This document shows, piece after piece, positions 11,426-23,640 of a DNA stretch of 64,000 nt (the first letter of the stretch is position 1; each line of letters starts with the position of its first letter). Location: positions 13,971,225 to 14,035,224 of the forward strand of contig NC_059073.1 in NCBI RefSeq assembly GCF_020497125.1, read 5' to 3'. The position numbers were made by a program, and so were the translations under genes. The DNA comes from Mauremys mutica (Eukaryota > Chordata > Testudines > Geoemydidae). The notes beneath the pieces are model-generated. The model was given only the letters and a program-made list of their open reading frames with translations, did no database searches and had not been told where the DNA came from.

Positions 11426-12215
11426 TTCTATGCTGAATCATTCACGTATTCCACGCTTCAAAATATTCTGGAAGTAGGAGCTTTGAGTGCCCAGTGGCAG
11501 CCCTCTAGGCTAAGATAAAAAGCAATGTTGCCATCTCTTTCAGAATTTTGAAATATATTTATCAGACTATAAAATCCCATAAAATAACTGAGAGTTCCAA
11601 GTCAAAGATTTTGAAGGCCTTATTGCTGTTTCATTTGGACCTTCTGTCTCCCGCTCCCCTGGAATGGTGTTTGTTGTAAGGATAACTCCTGTCATAGGCG
11701 TGGCTGTTATTAGAAATCGAGATTCATCAGTTTTGTGTCTGGCAGTTACACTGCTGGTAAACAAAAATATTAAATATTCTTCCAGCTCCCAAATCCCATG
11801 TGTTTTTGGGGAAAGTGCAGCTCAAATGAGGTTGGATTGCAGCATTAGTACAATTGTACCTGACTGCAGACAGACAAAACCACATTACCCTTTCCACTCA
11901 AAATGTGGAACCTTACATGATTCTGGCCAAAATTAGGGACTACTTGACAGGTACTTGAGAGAAGTCCTGTTCAGCATCCTCAAACTGGAGATAGGTTACC
12001 ATAATACACAATCTGTTTGAGCGAGAGAAGGGAAAACGATTTAGGCTGATGAGTAATAAAAATTCACACATATATAGGCACAAATATGTTAATCTTGTGT
12101 AGAATACAAATTGTACAAAAGCCAGGAAATGCAAAATTAAGGAAGGCATATAGGCTTATTTTTGGCTTTTTGGCTTAGATCATGTGTAGCACATCAGTTT
12201 ACTGTGAAACATCCT
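11426..12215. other. Non-coding intron sequence
   Basis: Short overlapping open frames on both strands, none with a recognisable product. No element identified. Confidence 0.4.
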
Positions 12216-12285
12216 GTATTGGGGGCAGACTCAGTGATCTAATAGGTCTTTTTCATTTCTAGCTGCTATAATCCTATTTATCTCA
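12216..12285 (+). mobile_element. CR1 3'-end scrap
   Basis: 'gggggcagactcagtgatctaataggtct' followed by 'atttctagctgctataatcc' resembles the extreme 3' end of several sauropsid CR1 subfamilies (gactagatgatctaataggtcc...). Short and diverged. Confidence 0.5.
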
Positions 12286-12439
12286 GAATGATCTGGCTTT
12301 TGTTGGTTTGTGTGACAATTTTAATTTTAACTAAGTGTATTTTTCTAATGCCTCCTTATGCCAGAGGGAAGTGAAGCTACATATATTAAAAGGATGTAAA
12401 CACCAAGCAAGGAGAGGGATTATTTTGAGGATAGAACTA

Positions 12440-12700
12440 TGGGCTATAACTAAGAGTGGTGGGAAATAATGTAGAAAAGAACATTTAAACTGAATATTAA
12501 GAAAGCTTTGCCAATAAGATTTATTAGACTGTGGAATCGTTTCCTAAAGGAAGTGGTGAAAGCCTCATCATTTGAGACATTTAAAACAGGACCGGATATG
12601 ACATTAGAAATATTACTATATATGAACCAATCTTGCATTTGTAGCTCCATATAGAAGTTCTAGCTTGTAACTGTATGATCTATCTAGGTGTTATCCATCT
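12440..12700 (+). mobile_element. CR1 3' region fragment
   Basis: 'gatttattagactgtggaatcgtttcctaaaggaagtggtgaaagcc' followed by 'tcatttgagacatttaaaacaggaccgg' corresponds to the CR1 ORF2 C-terminus and 3' UTR (…LWNRFLKEVVKAS…F..FKTG). Truncated at the 5' end; no catalytic motifs. Confidence 0.6.
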
Positions 12701-13090
12701 CTTCTCCCCTCTCTACCCAGATCCATCAGTGGAAAAAAGCATATAGAATAGAAAAGAAATTATAGTAAGAGTTAGGATTATCTAACACTTAAGAATCAAG
12801 GCTCTGAATTTCTCCTTTCTCCACATGCTGGAAAGGAGGACCACAGCCACTCTCTGGCTAGCACTCAAGGAACTGGTGAAAACTAAAAAAATTTCTTATT
12901 TACAGTAATACTATTTTTCAGAAGGAAAAGGTAAAAGATTCTGCATTCATTCGAAGTTGTACCTTTAGCTTTGTTATATAATGGCTAATGTGTCAATACA
13001 TTATAATTAAAAATGTGATGCAATGGAACTTTGATACTTAACTTGAGAGACAGGTCCTTAATTTGTAACTTAGTGCTCATTAGCAGCCTT

Positions 13091-13760
13091 TATTAGTATG
13101 GTTATTATGATTAATATGCATTATGGTGGCACCCAGAGACACCAGTCAGGATTTGAAGCCCATGGTACTAGACGCTGTAGAAACACAAAGTAAAAGGCGA
13201 TCCATGCCCCAAAGAACTTGCAGTCTAGTTAAGACAAGATGCAACGAGATGGGCATAACAAACAATGGGTACAAACTGGGGAGGGAAAACCAGTAGGGAC
13301 ATGTGTCTATATATTGGCCAAATAAAATAAAGAGCAGAAATATCTAATGGTCATCTTCCTAGCCATTATCTTCTAGTGGCTTCCCATAGGCATCAAGGCA
13401 GGCATGGGTGATGAGGCGGTATATGAAGGCAAACAAGTTTCTTTATGCACTTGTTTGGAAAGAATGGAAGAAAATGTAGAGATTTTTATGGAAGAAGCAG
13501 ACAAAATGGTGATAGAGGCTGGTATTGCTGGAAGGACAGGGTGTGACAAGATAAGACACAAGGGCAAACAAGCGTGGACAGGCAGAGTTTTGAATGGCCT
13601 TAAAGGTAAAGATCAGATGTTTGTAGTTGATGCAGTGGAGAATAGAAGCCAGTGGAAGGATTCAAAGCAATAGTGACATGGTCAGAAGGATGGGCTAGGA
13701 AGTGATCTTAGCAGAAGCATTTTGAATGGATCGGAGGGAAGCAAGGTGCAGATTATTTTA
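13091..13760. repeat. Long dispersed repeat, copy 1 (unclassified)
   Basis: Shares ordered blocks with 23620-24370: 'ccctgccccaaagarctt' (13207 and about 23716), then 'rgacatrrtcag' (13675, 24188), an R/Y-rich block, and 'gcagcattttgaatgga' (about 13715, 24230). The two copies keep spacing and order over 650-750 bp. The first 100 bp (tggtggcacccagagacacc, …actagacgctgtagaaac) also resembles the reverse complement of the SINE tail at 39540. An 89-codon frame at 13404-13673 lies inside it and has no recognisable domain. Confidence 0.6.
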
Positions 13761-16690
13761 CAAAACCAAACTTTTTGAGAATTCAGCTAAGCTCTATTGG
13801 TCTTTTCCTCAGCACGTGTTCACTGGCTACTGACTTCACTGGCCACTGGTGTCTATATGTTAAGTATGTAGTATCTGCTTTAAATAGGAAACTATTTCTG
13901 CAGCATTAATTTCAGTGCTGCCAACTAAATGGAACTGTGATCGCATTGTTCTGTAGATAATGGAGTCAGACAACCCAGTCAGACAAATAAACAAATTTTT
14001 AGCCTTTGGAGAGAAGAGCAATTCTGAATGTTTTATTTTGCGATCTGAGAGAGATCTCTTTCAGAGCTATTAGGACTCAATTCTCTTATCTACTATTACC
14101 TTGTTTGCAACAATTCTCCTTCTCCTAGGGGGCTTAGTGACTTGAAAAGCAACCATCATTATAATACCAACTCTGCTCATTATTGCAAGCAGCCGGCAGC
14201 CAAACTTTAGCTATTTTATTAATTAACAGCCGTGTTGCTCTCCCTTGGAAATCTCAGTAGAAAGGCCATCTATGTCATTGCCCAGCAGAAACTGTTCAGC
14301 AGTCAGAGCCAGAAATGGCAGGTGGTTGTCCAGAGCTGTAAATAAAGTCTGTATCACGTTCTTCCTTTTTTCACCAGGATTTGTGGAGGAAGAGAAGGAA
14401 ATATTTTGTTAGGTTTGAGAGTTGTGCATATTCTAAAGCCTGGCCCAGAGATCAGTAATAAAGGACTATGTTTATAAACTATGTCAGAGAAGATTACTGT
14501 CCCCACCCCCTGCAAAAGTACATACTCTTGTGGAAGATTTAAGTATTTATGATTCTATTGATAGAACTTTGAGTGCTATGGAATGTGTGATGTTGCCAAG
14601 TGTAGTAACATTACCAGGCAAATGCAGTTTGCTCAGAGTAAGGTTTTGTTTAAATATTTCAGTGCAAAGCATGGAACTGAGTCTTGCAGCGATCTCATAT
14701 GTGTTTTCCAAAGTGATTCTGTCACACTGGCATTCAAATATTTTGTTTTATTGTTGGATTTATTGTGATTCCATGGGTGCTCAGTGCTCTAGAAAAGTTG
14801 CTGTATGAAATATTCTTGCATGGTCAGGGGGAAGGGCTAGATAAAGTATAGGCTTTTTTTGATCTGTAACTTTTGTGGCTCTATGGCAATTAGAAATAGT
14901 CCAAAATATATTAAGCAATAATATTTTTATGTATAGAAAAGCTGCTACAGGCCTGGGATCAATTTTTCCACATGCTGGTTGCAGGCAGGAGTAATAACTA
15001 TCATGAGTTATATCAGGGAGCTAATACCAAATAAAAATACAGACCTTTCAAATGGTCAATGAACACAAAAAACTCATACAGCTCCCCACCTCACATGCAT
15101 CAGTCGTGCCTTTTGATGATAAATTCCTGTCGGTTACAATGCCAGATGTGTTGTACATTTCATCTGAAAGACGTTCTACCCTTATGCTTTGGTGGACTGT
15201 AAGCAGGACTGACCTCTGAGCTAAGGATCCCTCATCAAAATTTCCCTCCATGAATTCCTGGCCAGGTTTCCTGCAGTTTTACTTTGCGGAGAGATAACTA
15301 GAGTTTCCAGTTCATTAATATGGGTCCATTGGCATAGTGCAGGGTGGGGGAAAAGTGGACTGGATAACCTGTTAAGATTTGTTCCAACTTATGTGAGCAA
15401 CTGAATTTTAAATCTCATGTTAGTGGGGCATATTTTTTAAATGCATTGATGTGGTTTTGTATGTTAAGGAGGGCAGAGAGAGTAGTTTTGAAACTCGGGG
15501 GAGGGGGAGGGAAGAATGTCATCTGAAGTACTGACACATCTCCAACTGGGCTATACTGTCAGTAGCTCCTTGTTATGGGAGAATACTCAGTTCCACTGCT
15601 AACATTCCCCTTTCAGGAAGCTCACTTTCCACATTATTGTCGGTAATAGGTGTCTGAGGCAATATACTGTAGCAGATACTGACTTCTCTTCCTGGACAAA
15701 TCCTTAAATTAAGTAGCAATAGGTCAAACTTGCCTGACTGTTCAAGTAATTAACAATTATATTGGTTTTCACTGTACGTTTTAGAGAGAAGCCTCCAGGC
15801 CACCAGAGGAAGAGATGATTTTCTTATAAATCAATGCTAAAAGATAAGTGTCAGAGGATGTGGACCTTTGCTCTTACAAAGCGGTTTTCCACCAAGCAAC
15901 CATGCAGCAGAATTTTAAATTAGCATCTAACTAGAAATGACAATTGGCAAAGGTGTTTGGTTTTTTTATGGCTACAGGTTGGCAAGGCTGTTATCTGGAA
16001 CTGACCGTTCTGGTCACTCCACTGCTTTTATTATAGGTTTTCAGTTTTTGTTTTTATTGTTTTGTTGCTTGTAGGCTCCACCAGGAAACGTGAAAATAGC
16101 ATTTACTTCAGCACAAAGGTTTCACCTTTTCCATTTGATGAACACTGAGGGTGAGATTCAGTTGAGGCCTTGGTCAACCAAGAGCAGGAGTGGCAACCTC
16201 CCTTCTGCCAGGAGGCAGGCTGTACAAAGCTAACACTGCTAAAAAAAGTGCATGTCACTGAACAGGAATGGAAGCGGCAACTGTTCTGCCTGGCCCCTCT
16301 GCAGCACCTGTTTGGAATTAAAGCCATCCTCCCATTGGGGTGAATCACAAATGGAGTATAAGAAGCGCTCTGGTGCAGGGTGGGAGGAGCGTAATTTATA
16401 AAATTATGTGGAAGAGTGTGATCATTTTGGGCCAGGAATTGTGGTTTCTTTTCTGTTTGTACACTACCTAGCACATTGTGGCTGCTACCAGTAGCAAATG
16501 AATAAGTATAATATGTGCAGAGGAGAGAGTGAAGAAGTGGTAATGCAGTGAAAGGTGAGCTCGAGAAGGGAAGAAGAGAGCAGAAACGGATGAGAAGTGC
16601 TTTTACGTCACTAAATAGTCATTTCTATCATTTTTCTAAAAATCTGAATTTGCATTTTGTGGAACTTGATTTGAAGCATGAATTTTCCCC
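13761..16690. other. Non-coding intron sequence
   Basis: No exon or transposon recognised. It contains a G-rich tract (gggggagggggaggg, about 15497-15511) and, near 16455-16500, 'gtttgtacactacctagcac', a scrap of the MIR-associated tail also seen at 39540 and 54340. Confidence 0.4.
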
Positions 16691-16777
16691 AGATTTTCAG
16701 ACCCCGTTGTATGGTTTCCGAGATTTTCAGACCCCATTGTATGGTTTCCGAGATTTTCAGACCCGATTGTATGGTTT
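16691..16777. repeat. 30-bp minisatellite, three units
   Basis: Units at 16691-16720, 16721-16750 and 16751-16777, each 'agattttcagaccc[c/g][g/a]ttgt' plus 'atggtttccg'. The third is truncated. Only a few substitutions separate the units, so the expansion is recent relative to flanking sequence. The translation to a repeated FQTPLYGFRD motif is incidental. Confidence 0.95.
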
Positions 16778-17014
16778 TGCTATAACTGCTGTTTCTTGTA
16801 AAATGCTTTCAAACTCAGGTTTGTGATGAAGATGAACAAAACACTTTCACCTGTGATTTTCAGGTGTTTTTTTAAGATTCAGAATGTTCCATGAACCATC
16901 TTGGAGCCTGACTTTCATGAAATCTGGTCCTAATTTCAGCCCCTATATCACAAACTAAATTTGTGGCCATTTTACTGAATGAGAGTCTAGAATTCTAGAA
17001 ACAAAGTGTTGTAT

Positions 17015-17262
17015 TTAATAACTTGCACTTACATAGCATTTTTCTATCCTAGTTTCTCACCCCAAGAAAAAGTTAATTTAATCTCTGTCTTGCACATGCC
17101 GTGCACACACACCATAAGACTGGGTATTAATGTTCTCTTTTTACAGAGGGATAAACCGAGACAGAGAAAATTGATTTGCCTAAGATCACAGAAGAATTAT
17201 AGCTAAGAATAGAACCTAGGTCTCCTGACTCCCTGTCTTGTGCCTTAACCTCTGCTTTTATC
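17015..17262 (-). mobile_element. MIR-type SINE, antisense
   Basis: 'cttacatagcatttttctatcc' at the left, then 'cagagggataaaccgagacagagaaaattga', 'tgcctaagatcacagaag' and 'aacctaggtctcctgactccctg' in the antisense MIR order. The middle (17060-17130) is diverged. Confidence 0.72.
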
Positions 17263-17689
17263 CCCAAATGAGGTATGTGAAGTGAAGCAGGAAGACAGAA
17301 GAATGGAAAGCTGGTGACATAAAACTGACTGTGAATCCAGCTGACAGTGTCACATCTGTGAAGAGAATGACAAAGAATCTTCTCCACTACACAGTTGGCA
17401 AAATCTTGACTAGCAAAAGTGTTCTGAATAGTGAGCAGGCTAATAACTGGCTTATCGCTGCCATCTGTGATAAAGGGTGACCCAGTTGCACGCAAATAGA
17501 GGTTTGAAAGCACTAAGGGAAATCTGGCCCATTAAATGCAGAATTGACCTTGTGCCTCTTCCCTGGCGAAAACAAGTGGGAGAGCCCCTTATCCCACTCT
17601 TCATCAAGGGGCATCAGTTCCTTGCCCAGACAGCAATCTACTGGCCACCTTGTTGGTCATGATATTTCAGCTGTTTCTTAAGGAAGCAT

Positions 17690-18030
17690 CACTCAGTGCC
17701 AATGATTGTGACAACTTGCCTTCCTTTGTCCGTCATTCACTTCTTGAGCAGGTCACGATGAATATACTAGACCCTTCCCAGTGAGATTTTAGTATAAATT
17801 ATGGCATAGAAGTGCCACTAATAGTTCATCTTGTTATGGCTATGGATAGGGGGAAAACCATCAATGCTTATATTTCACATTCTGCCAATGACCTTTGACA
17901 CTGCTAATCATAAGATGGTGCTGACTCACCTACAAGACCTACCAGGAGTGGATGTAGCCATATTAAATTGGTTCTAGTCATTCCTCTTTCCTCACCAAAG
18001 GCACCTGCCCTTAACATCCAGATGGTGCAT
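17690..18030 (+). mobile_element. L2-like LINE reverse-transcriptase scrap
   Basis: The + strand from about 17891 reads MTFDTANHKMVLTHLQDL then PGVDVAILNWF before a stop. This corresponds to the palm block of L2/CR1-group reverse transcriptases (AFDTVDH.ILL..L...GI.G..L.WF). Just upstream, AMDRGK (about 17840) fits the preceding helix. Framework is broken and the fragment is 5'- and 3'-truncated. It directly precedes an antisense CR1. Confidence 0.6.
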
Positions 18031-18832
18031 AGTGACAGATCTCATAGACTTTAAGGCCAGAAGGGATCATTGTTATCATCTAGTCTGACCTCCTGCACAT
18101 TGCAGACCACAGAACCTAACCCCCCACTCCTGTAGTGGGCCCATAACCTCTGGCTGAGTTACTGAAGTTCTCAAATCTTGATTTAAAGACCTCAAGTAAC
18201 ATAGAAACCCCCATTTACTCTAATTCAAACCAGCAATTGACCTGTGCCCCACACTGCAGAGGAAGGCAAAAACAAAACAGTAATAAGGTGTTTGCTAACC
18301 TGACATGGGGGGAAGTTCCTTCCTGACTGCAAATATGGTGATCAGTTAGACCCTGACCATTTCAGCAAGACCCACCAGCCAGGCACCTGTGAAAGAATTC
18401 TCTGTAGTAACTCAGCCTTCCCCATCTAGTTTCTCATCTCTGGCAATTGAAGATATTTGCTAATAGCAGTCGCAGATTGGCCATTTGCCATTGTAGGCAA
18501 CTTCATTATACCATCCATTTCATAAATTTATCAGTCTCAGTCTTGAAACATGTTAGGATTTTTGCCCCCACTCCTCCCCTTGGAAAGCTGTTCCAGGACT
18601 TCACTCCACTGATGGTTAGTAGCCTTTGTCTCATTTCAAGCCTAAACTTATTGATGGTCAGTTTATACCTATTTGTTCTTGTGCCAACACTGGCCCTTAA
18701 CTTAAATAACTCTTCCTTCTCCCTTATGTTTATCCCTTGGATGAATTTATAGAGAGCAAGCATATCTCCCCTCAGCCTTTGTTTTGTTAGGCTAAATAAG
18801 CCAAGCTCCTTAAGTCTCCTCTCATAAGATAG

Positions 18833-19019
18833 TATCAGAGCGGTAGCCATGTTAGTCTGGATCTGTAAAAAGTGACAAAGAGTCCTGTGGCACCTTATAG
18901 ACTAACAGATGTATTGGAGCATGGCATGCATCTGATGAAGTGGGTATTCACCCACAAAAGCTTATGCTCCAATACTTCTGTTAGTCTATAAGGTACCACA
19001 GGACTCTTTGTCACTCTTG
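18833..19019 (-). mobile_element. Foldback element, copy 1
   Basis: A 187-bp element flanked by TAAGATAG (18825-18832 and 19020-19027). Arms of about 52 bp: 'agtgacaaagagtcctgtgg' continuing to 'attggagcat', and its reverse complement ending 'ggactctttgtcact', with a loop of about 44 nt containing 'gtgggtattcacccac'. Outside the arms is a unique end (tatcagagcggtagccatg… on +), which matches the '…ctctgatactt' 3' end of the 45051 copy, so this copy is in minus orientation. Both arms carry GTGACAAAG where the other copies have GCAGCAAAG. Family unnamed. Confidence 0.82.
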
Positions 19020-19111
19020 TAAGATAGGTTCTCCATTCCTCTGATCACCCTACTAGCCCTTCTCTGCTCCTGTTTCAGTTTGAATTCATCTTTCCTAAAC
19101 ATGGGCAATGA

Positions 19112-19182
19112 GAATTGCAAACAGTAGTCCAGATGCAGTGTCAGATGCAGTGTCAGAATTGCAAACAGCAGTCCAGATGCAG
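19112..19182. repeat. Short tandem duplication in CR1
   Basis: 'gaattgcaaacagtagtcca' and 'gatgcagtgtca' recur about 40 bp later as 'gaattgcaaacagcagtcca...gatgcagtg'. A local duplication inside the antisense CR1; the two units differ by a single base over most of their length. Confidence 0.85.
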
Positions 19183-19885
19183 TGAATAATAGTACTAACA
19201 CTCCACTACCTCTACTAGAAATAGTTCATCTGATTGCCTAGGATTACATTAGCCCTTTACACAGCCGCATCACATTGACGACTCATAGTCATTTTGTAAT
19301 TGATCAATACACCCAGGTCTTTTTCCTCCTCCTGTTACTTCCTCCTCTGGTAAGTCCCCAGTTTAGAGCAAATTTAATCATTCATGAAAATGTTGAATAA
19401 GAATGGTCCCAAGACTGATCCTTGAGGAACTCCATTAGTAACCTCCCTCCAGCCAGCCAGTTCACCTTTCAACATGAACCATTGAAGTCTCACTTTAACC
19501 AGTTTCTTACCCATGTTTTGATTCTCATATTAATCCCCCTCTTCTCCAATTTAACTAATAAATTCCCATGTGGGACTGTATCAAATCCTTTACTGAAATC
19601 CAGATAGATTAGAGCTACTGTATTTGCTTTATCTAGAAAATCAGTTATCTTCTTGAAGAAAGTGATCAGACAGATCTGGCATGATCTACCTTTTGTAACA
19701 CTATGTTGTATTTTATCCCAATTACCATTTACCTCTATATCCTTAACTACTCTCTCTTTCAAAATGTGTTCTAAGCATACAGTTGAGGTCAAACTAAAGG
19801 GCCTTTCTTAAAGGTCACTTTTTTCCCCTTTCTTAAATATAGGTCTTATATTTGCAATGCTGTTGGATCTTTACTGGTGCTAGAC

Positions 19886-21241
19886 ATATACATATATACT
19901 AGAAGTGGCAATAAACATCTTTTTCCATCTTTATTTAGCTAAGAGGATTATATCTATTCTTCTCATGGTTCACTGGAATAGTAGTTGCAACCCTGAATAC
20001 TGGCTCCACTTGTTCTGCTTAAACACATATCAACAGCCCTTCTCTGGTATAACCATCTGCGTGGACTGTTTTGATGCCAGCACAAAGACCGTTCTTGAGG
20101 AGCATTAGGATTATAGCGTGTGGACCTCAGTGTAGATCCTATGCAAGGCCTGAGTGTTTTAGGTGGCTTTATTCTGGCCCTATCCGCTAGAGCAAAGTTC
20201 TTGTCTATGATATGACTTAGAAATTGTTTTTTTCTTGCTGCCATCTGGACATTTGAAATCAGTTCCAAAACTTTGGGTTTTTTAGCTAAAACTCCTGTAC
20301 AGTCAGCATTTATTGTACTCCGTGAGCTGAGTCAGAGGCCCTGTTTTGCTATGTAGACTGCAATATCTGTTTAGCAACTTTATGTATGCTTGAAAAAATT
20401 TCACTTTTATTGTGATTTGTTACATTCTGAAAACCTACCTCTTCTGGGTTGTTTGCCACATTATTATGCTCTTCTGTGATCTTGAAAATCATGTCTGCAA
20501 TTCATGTACTTTCCTTTGCCACTAACCATGACAAAGCCAGTGATGGAAATGGGTTAGAGAAAACTTATTTTGCTATATAGCGCTTCAGAAAAGGCATTGG
20601 CCTCATTTCATTCTGGGTCAGTCAGCACAGTAAAGTGTGAATATAGATTACCAGGAGCATTCTCACAGAGTCTCTATCATCCCACAAGTGACTGCATGCT
20701 TAGTTCTTTTAATTCATTCTCTTGTTTGTACCGCAAGTGGGCAAAGGGCAGGCTTTCCCACACATTAATCATGGAAAAGACAAACTACACAATAGGATGG
20801 TTAACTGCTAAGGCGCTCTGCACTCTGTGAAATCAGAAAAAGTCTTGGGAACTTTTTCCAATATGTTACTGTTCATTTTACATACTTTCTAACCAGGTCA
20901 CAGACTTGCCTTCACTGTTTGATTTCAACAGTAGCTATGTAAGAACATAGCCTGAACTTGTATTAGAGGCCATTAGGTAGCAGAACAAAACACCATTAAA
21001 CTGAAAACATTTTTCAGTTTAGGAAGGACCAGACCGCCAACAAAATGACTTTTTACAATGTGAAACTTCATGTTGAACTCTGTTTTTAGTTTAGATCCCA
21101 GATTTGCAGTTGTGGAGATGAAAATCCTCTCTCATCCCAAGGGCAGGTCCCACTTGAATGGCAGCAGTGCAGATTTTTCAACACTGCCTACCAATGTGCC
21201 TGCTCAGGAAGAACCATTTCTGGGGCTGAGAGGGTAACTGA
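19886..21241. other. Non-coding intron sequence
   Basis: No supported gene or element. Open frames of 60-100 codons on both strands overlap each other and have no recognisable motif. Confidence 0.4.
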
Positions 21242-21452
21242 GGGCATGTCTACACTTCCCTGCCGTTTGGGCTATGGGGGTATAAACTGCTCCATGCAAT
21301 CAGCTTCCCCGGCAGCAATTTAAAGGGCCTGGGAATGCAAACTACAGGTCATGCCTGCTGCATCTGCACAGGGGAGTTACAGCTCCGCACTGCGGTACAT
21401 GCTGCAGCTCACACCCCTGTAGTCTGAACTTTGGGGCAATGTAGACATCCCC
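21242..21452. mobile_element. MITE with Harbinger-like termini
   Basis: Left end GGGCATGTCTACACTT and right end AATGTAGACATCCCC are imperfect terminal inverted repeats, flanked by TGA and TTA (a degenerate 3-bp duplication). They resemble the termini of the MITEs at 30037 and 33395 (RGGCT.GTCTACAC). There is no coding capacity. Confidence 0.62.
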
Positions 21453-21499
21453 TTAGTCTCCATAGCATTCAATTGTTGGTCTCTCTGCTAAGACTACAC

Positions 21500-21936
21500 A
21501 GAAATGTACTAATTCTGGTGGAAGAAAGGGAGTGTTTGAAGCTTGGCGAGCCAGGCATGCCCCGCCAGGAGAAGACAAACCTCTCCGAGTGAAAAGAGAG
21601 GGAAAAACAATTCTCACACCTAAAACTAACTATACTAAACACTAACCTACAACTATAAACTGCAATGAACTGCAACTATAAACTGCAATGAAAACAGAAG
21701 GCTGAGGACACTCTAGACCGACTCACTAGGGTTCTATCTCAGGCTACAGTGGGAGAGAAGGAACCATGGGCGGTTTGCCCATGCACCTCTATATAACCTC
21801 AGTGTCTGCCACAGGGAGGCATAGGGCTCATGTGTGGGCCAGACGGACACTGGTAGCTTGAAATCTCTGATCAAGGACTCAAGCGGTGCATGCGCACCTC
21901 AAGTGGAGCACCCATAGGGACACTACTCGAGTAAGG
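21500..21936 (+). mobile_element. Terminal-region fragment of a DIRS-like element
   Basis: The end of this block, 'cacctcaagtggagcaccca' followed by 'tagggacactactcgag', parallels the terminal segment of the DIRS-like element at 61030-61075 read on the minus strand (caccaagagtggaatgcaca...tcacttgaagaag). A TATA-like ctatataa lies at about 21790. Stretches such as 'ctaaaactaactatactaaac' and a 22-bp tandem repeat (21649-21692) are non-coding. Assignment rests on this terminal similarity only. Confidence 0.4.
21649..21692. repeat. 22-bp tandem duplication
   Basis: 'caactataaactgcaatgaa' is followed by 'ctg' and an identical second 'caactataaactgcaatgaa'. Two units, no mismatch. Confidence 0.95.
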
Positions 21937-23465
21937 ATTTATGTTTCTTATTAAAACTCATTTCTCTTGGGCTATCCTCCAGTCACAGTTCTGAATTCTG
22001 TTAAGTACCTCATTGCAGATCCTCAGATGGTATAAATCAGTGATGTTCAATTGACTTTTACAGAGCTGCACCAGTTTACACCCGCTGAGAATTTGGAGAA
22101 TTAGGTGTAGAGAGAGTGCATGTTTTTCAGATGAAGTAAAAAGAAGTGTGTATGCCCCGTTTAATCATCAATAAAGTGTAGGTTATTTGACAAAGTGGCA
22201 CGCTAGTCCAGAAAGATGCTATGAATCGATCATTAAATCTTTCCAGAGTTTGGTTTCTGAAGCATTTTAATCTTTTTTCTGTAACTTTCTGCATTTTAGA
22301 AACTCTCTTCTCCATTTCTTACAAGCTTCGTTTACCCATTTATTTGACAGAAGTGAACAATTTAAACTTCTGAAAGACTACCTTTTATATCAGACCTAAG
22401 ACAACATTTCTAATCATTTGTTGCTAACTATTGCATTTGGTGTATTTCATCTGCTATGGATTGGCAAGGGTTAATAGTCTCTGTGTTCTCTGATTATGCA
22501 TCTGTCTCTCTGTAGCAGGTACAACAGACACAATATTGTGTTTCTGCAGATAAGCTGATATCCTTGTCCTGTCCGCCCACCAAGTACTGCACAAATAATT
22601 CTTAGAAAAGAGACCTAATGAACCACCACACAACACTGATTTGCACATAATTGTATCTGCCATTTAAAAGCCAATGATAAAAGGACAGAATTGTATACTT
22701 GTTCTTTCCTCATTTTTTTCCCACTGGTTTCTCTGGAAGAAACCCAGTTTTAAATTTTAGCTAGGAATGATTTTGCCTCCCAGCTGGCCAATTAAAAATA
22801 GAGAAGTATGCTGGAATGATTTCCAACACTAGGTGGGTGAAGCTGAAGGCATGTATAGCAGCCTCTGAGTTCATAGAGGATTTAATTCTCTACTCTCCAT
22901 AGCTAGGCTGATTTTTTTTTTATCCTGATGTATTTAATTTGTCAACTTATTGAAACCCAAACTTTTCATTCTTTCTATATTTCACCAAGCTCATGTCTGA
23001 GCCCTTGAGTGCTGGGAAGAAAGGCTTTAACGCTCTTATCAAAGAGTTCTCTTTCTTTTAATAGCATTATGTGTATTCCAGTTTATTTTTTGTTAAGGCT
23101 GGGTTTCGTTTTAACCTTTCCTCCTTCTCGGTGTGTGTCTTATAAATCCCCAGCTTTTACCTTTAGTTCTGCATTGGGCTTGATACTGTAAGGAGCTGCT
23201 GGTAACAAAAGCTAGCAGATTGAAATGACCCACTATGAACCAACATGGAGATTTGAAAAGCTTACAGTTAAGAATGAATGGGGTTTTTTTTGCAGCCAGC
23301 ATGGGAGTGGAACACATTGCCCTACAATCTAATAAGCATAGATCTCCTTCAGGAGTCAGGTTCACATCTCGCTCTCACCGGGTATTTTAAGCATTTGTGT
23401 CTCTATATAAAGTACTGCTAATGCGTGGTCTGAGATTGAGAAACTCCTGACTGCTATTTGCATTA
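21937..23465. other. Non-coding intron sequence
   Basis: Contains, at about 22060-22100, 'gagctgcaccagtttacacc' and 'cgctgagaatttgg', half of a palindromic amniote repeat also seen at 30491 and 38234. No gene recognised. Confidence 0.4.
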
Positions 23466-23640
23466 TACTGTGGACTTCCTCTGCGCCTTGGTGCTTAATC
23501 TTGTGGTGTCTCAGTTTCCCCATCTAGAAAATGGGGATAATTCCCACCTTTTTGCCTCACAAGATTGCCTTGAGACCTGCTTAATTAATGTTTACAAACA
23601 TAGTGTTCTTTAAGGAGACTTTATTATTATTATTATTTAT
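23466..23640 (+). mobile_element. MIR-type SINE
   Basis: 'ctcagtttccccatctagaaaatggggataattcccacc', 'cctcacaagattgccttgag' and 'ttaatgtttacaaacatag' are in MIR order. The 5' tRNA-like part is diverged. Confidence 0.75.

Larger units (their letters stand above)
18038..19885 (-). mobile_element. CR1 LINE, antisense, split by a foldback element
   Basis: Minus strand: IRPIFKKGEK-like block (about 19830), a palm block YLDFSKGFDTVPHGNLLVKL (19560-19630) and [14 protein letters not shown] (about 19430). A gap follows where the catalytic box should be. Then come a QRRASRVIRGMENLSY block (19030-19080), YERRLKELGLFSLTKQRLRG (about 18780-18830) and a C-terminal NSFPRGG... (18560). The 3' UTR ends at 'tagactttaaggccagaaggg' (18050). 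The foldback at 18833-19019 splits YERRLKE from NLSY. Internal deletion between about 19200 and 19400 removed the active site. Confidence 0.87.

Noticed and set aside
15497..15511. G-quadruplex candidate (gggggagggggaggg)
   Set aside because: Only three clear G-runs; a fourth is missing, and no gene element lies nearby.
18506..18850. Minus-strand 114-codon protein with a Met start
   Set aside because: It is CR1 ORF2 C-terminal sequence; the Met start is contributed by the foldback insertion and is not a gene start.
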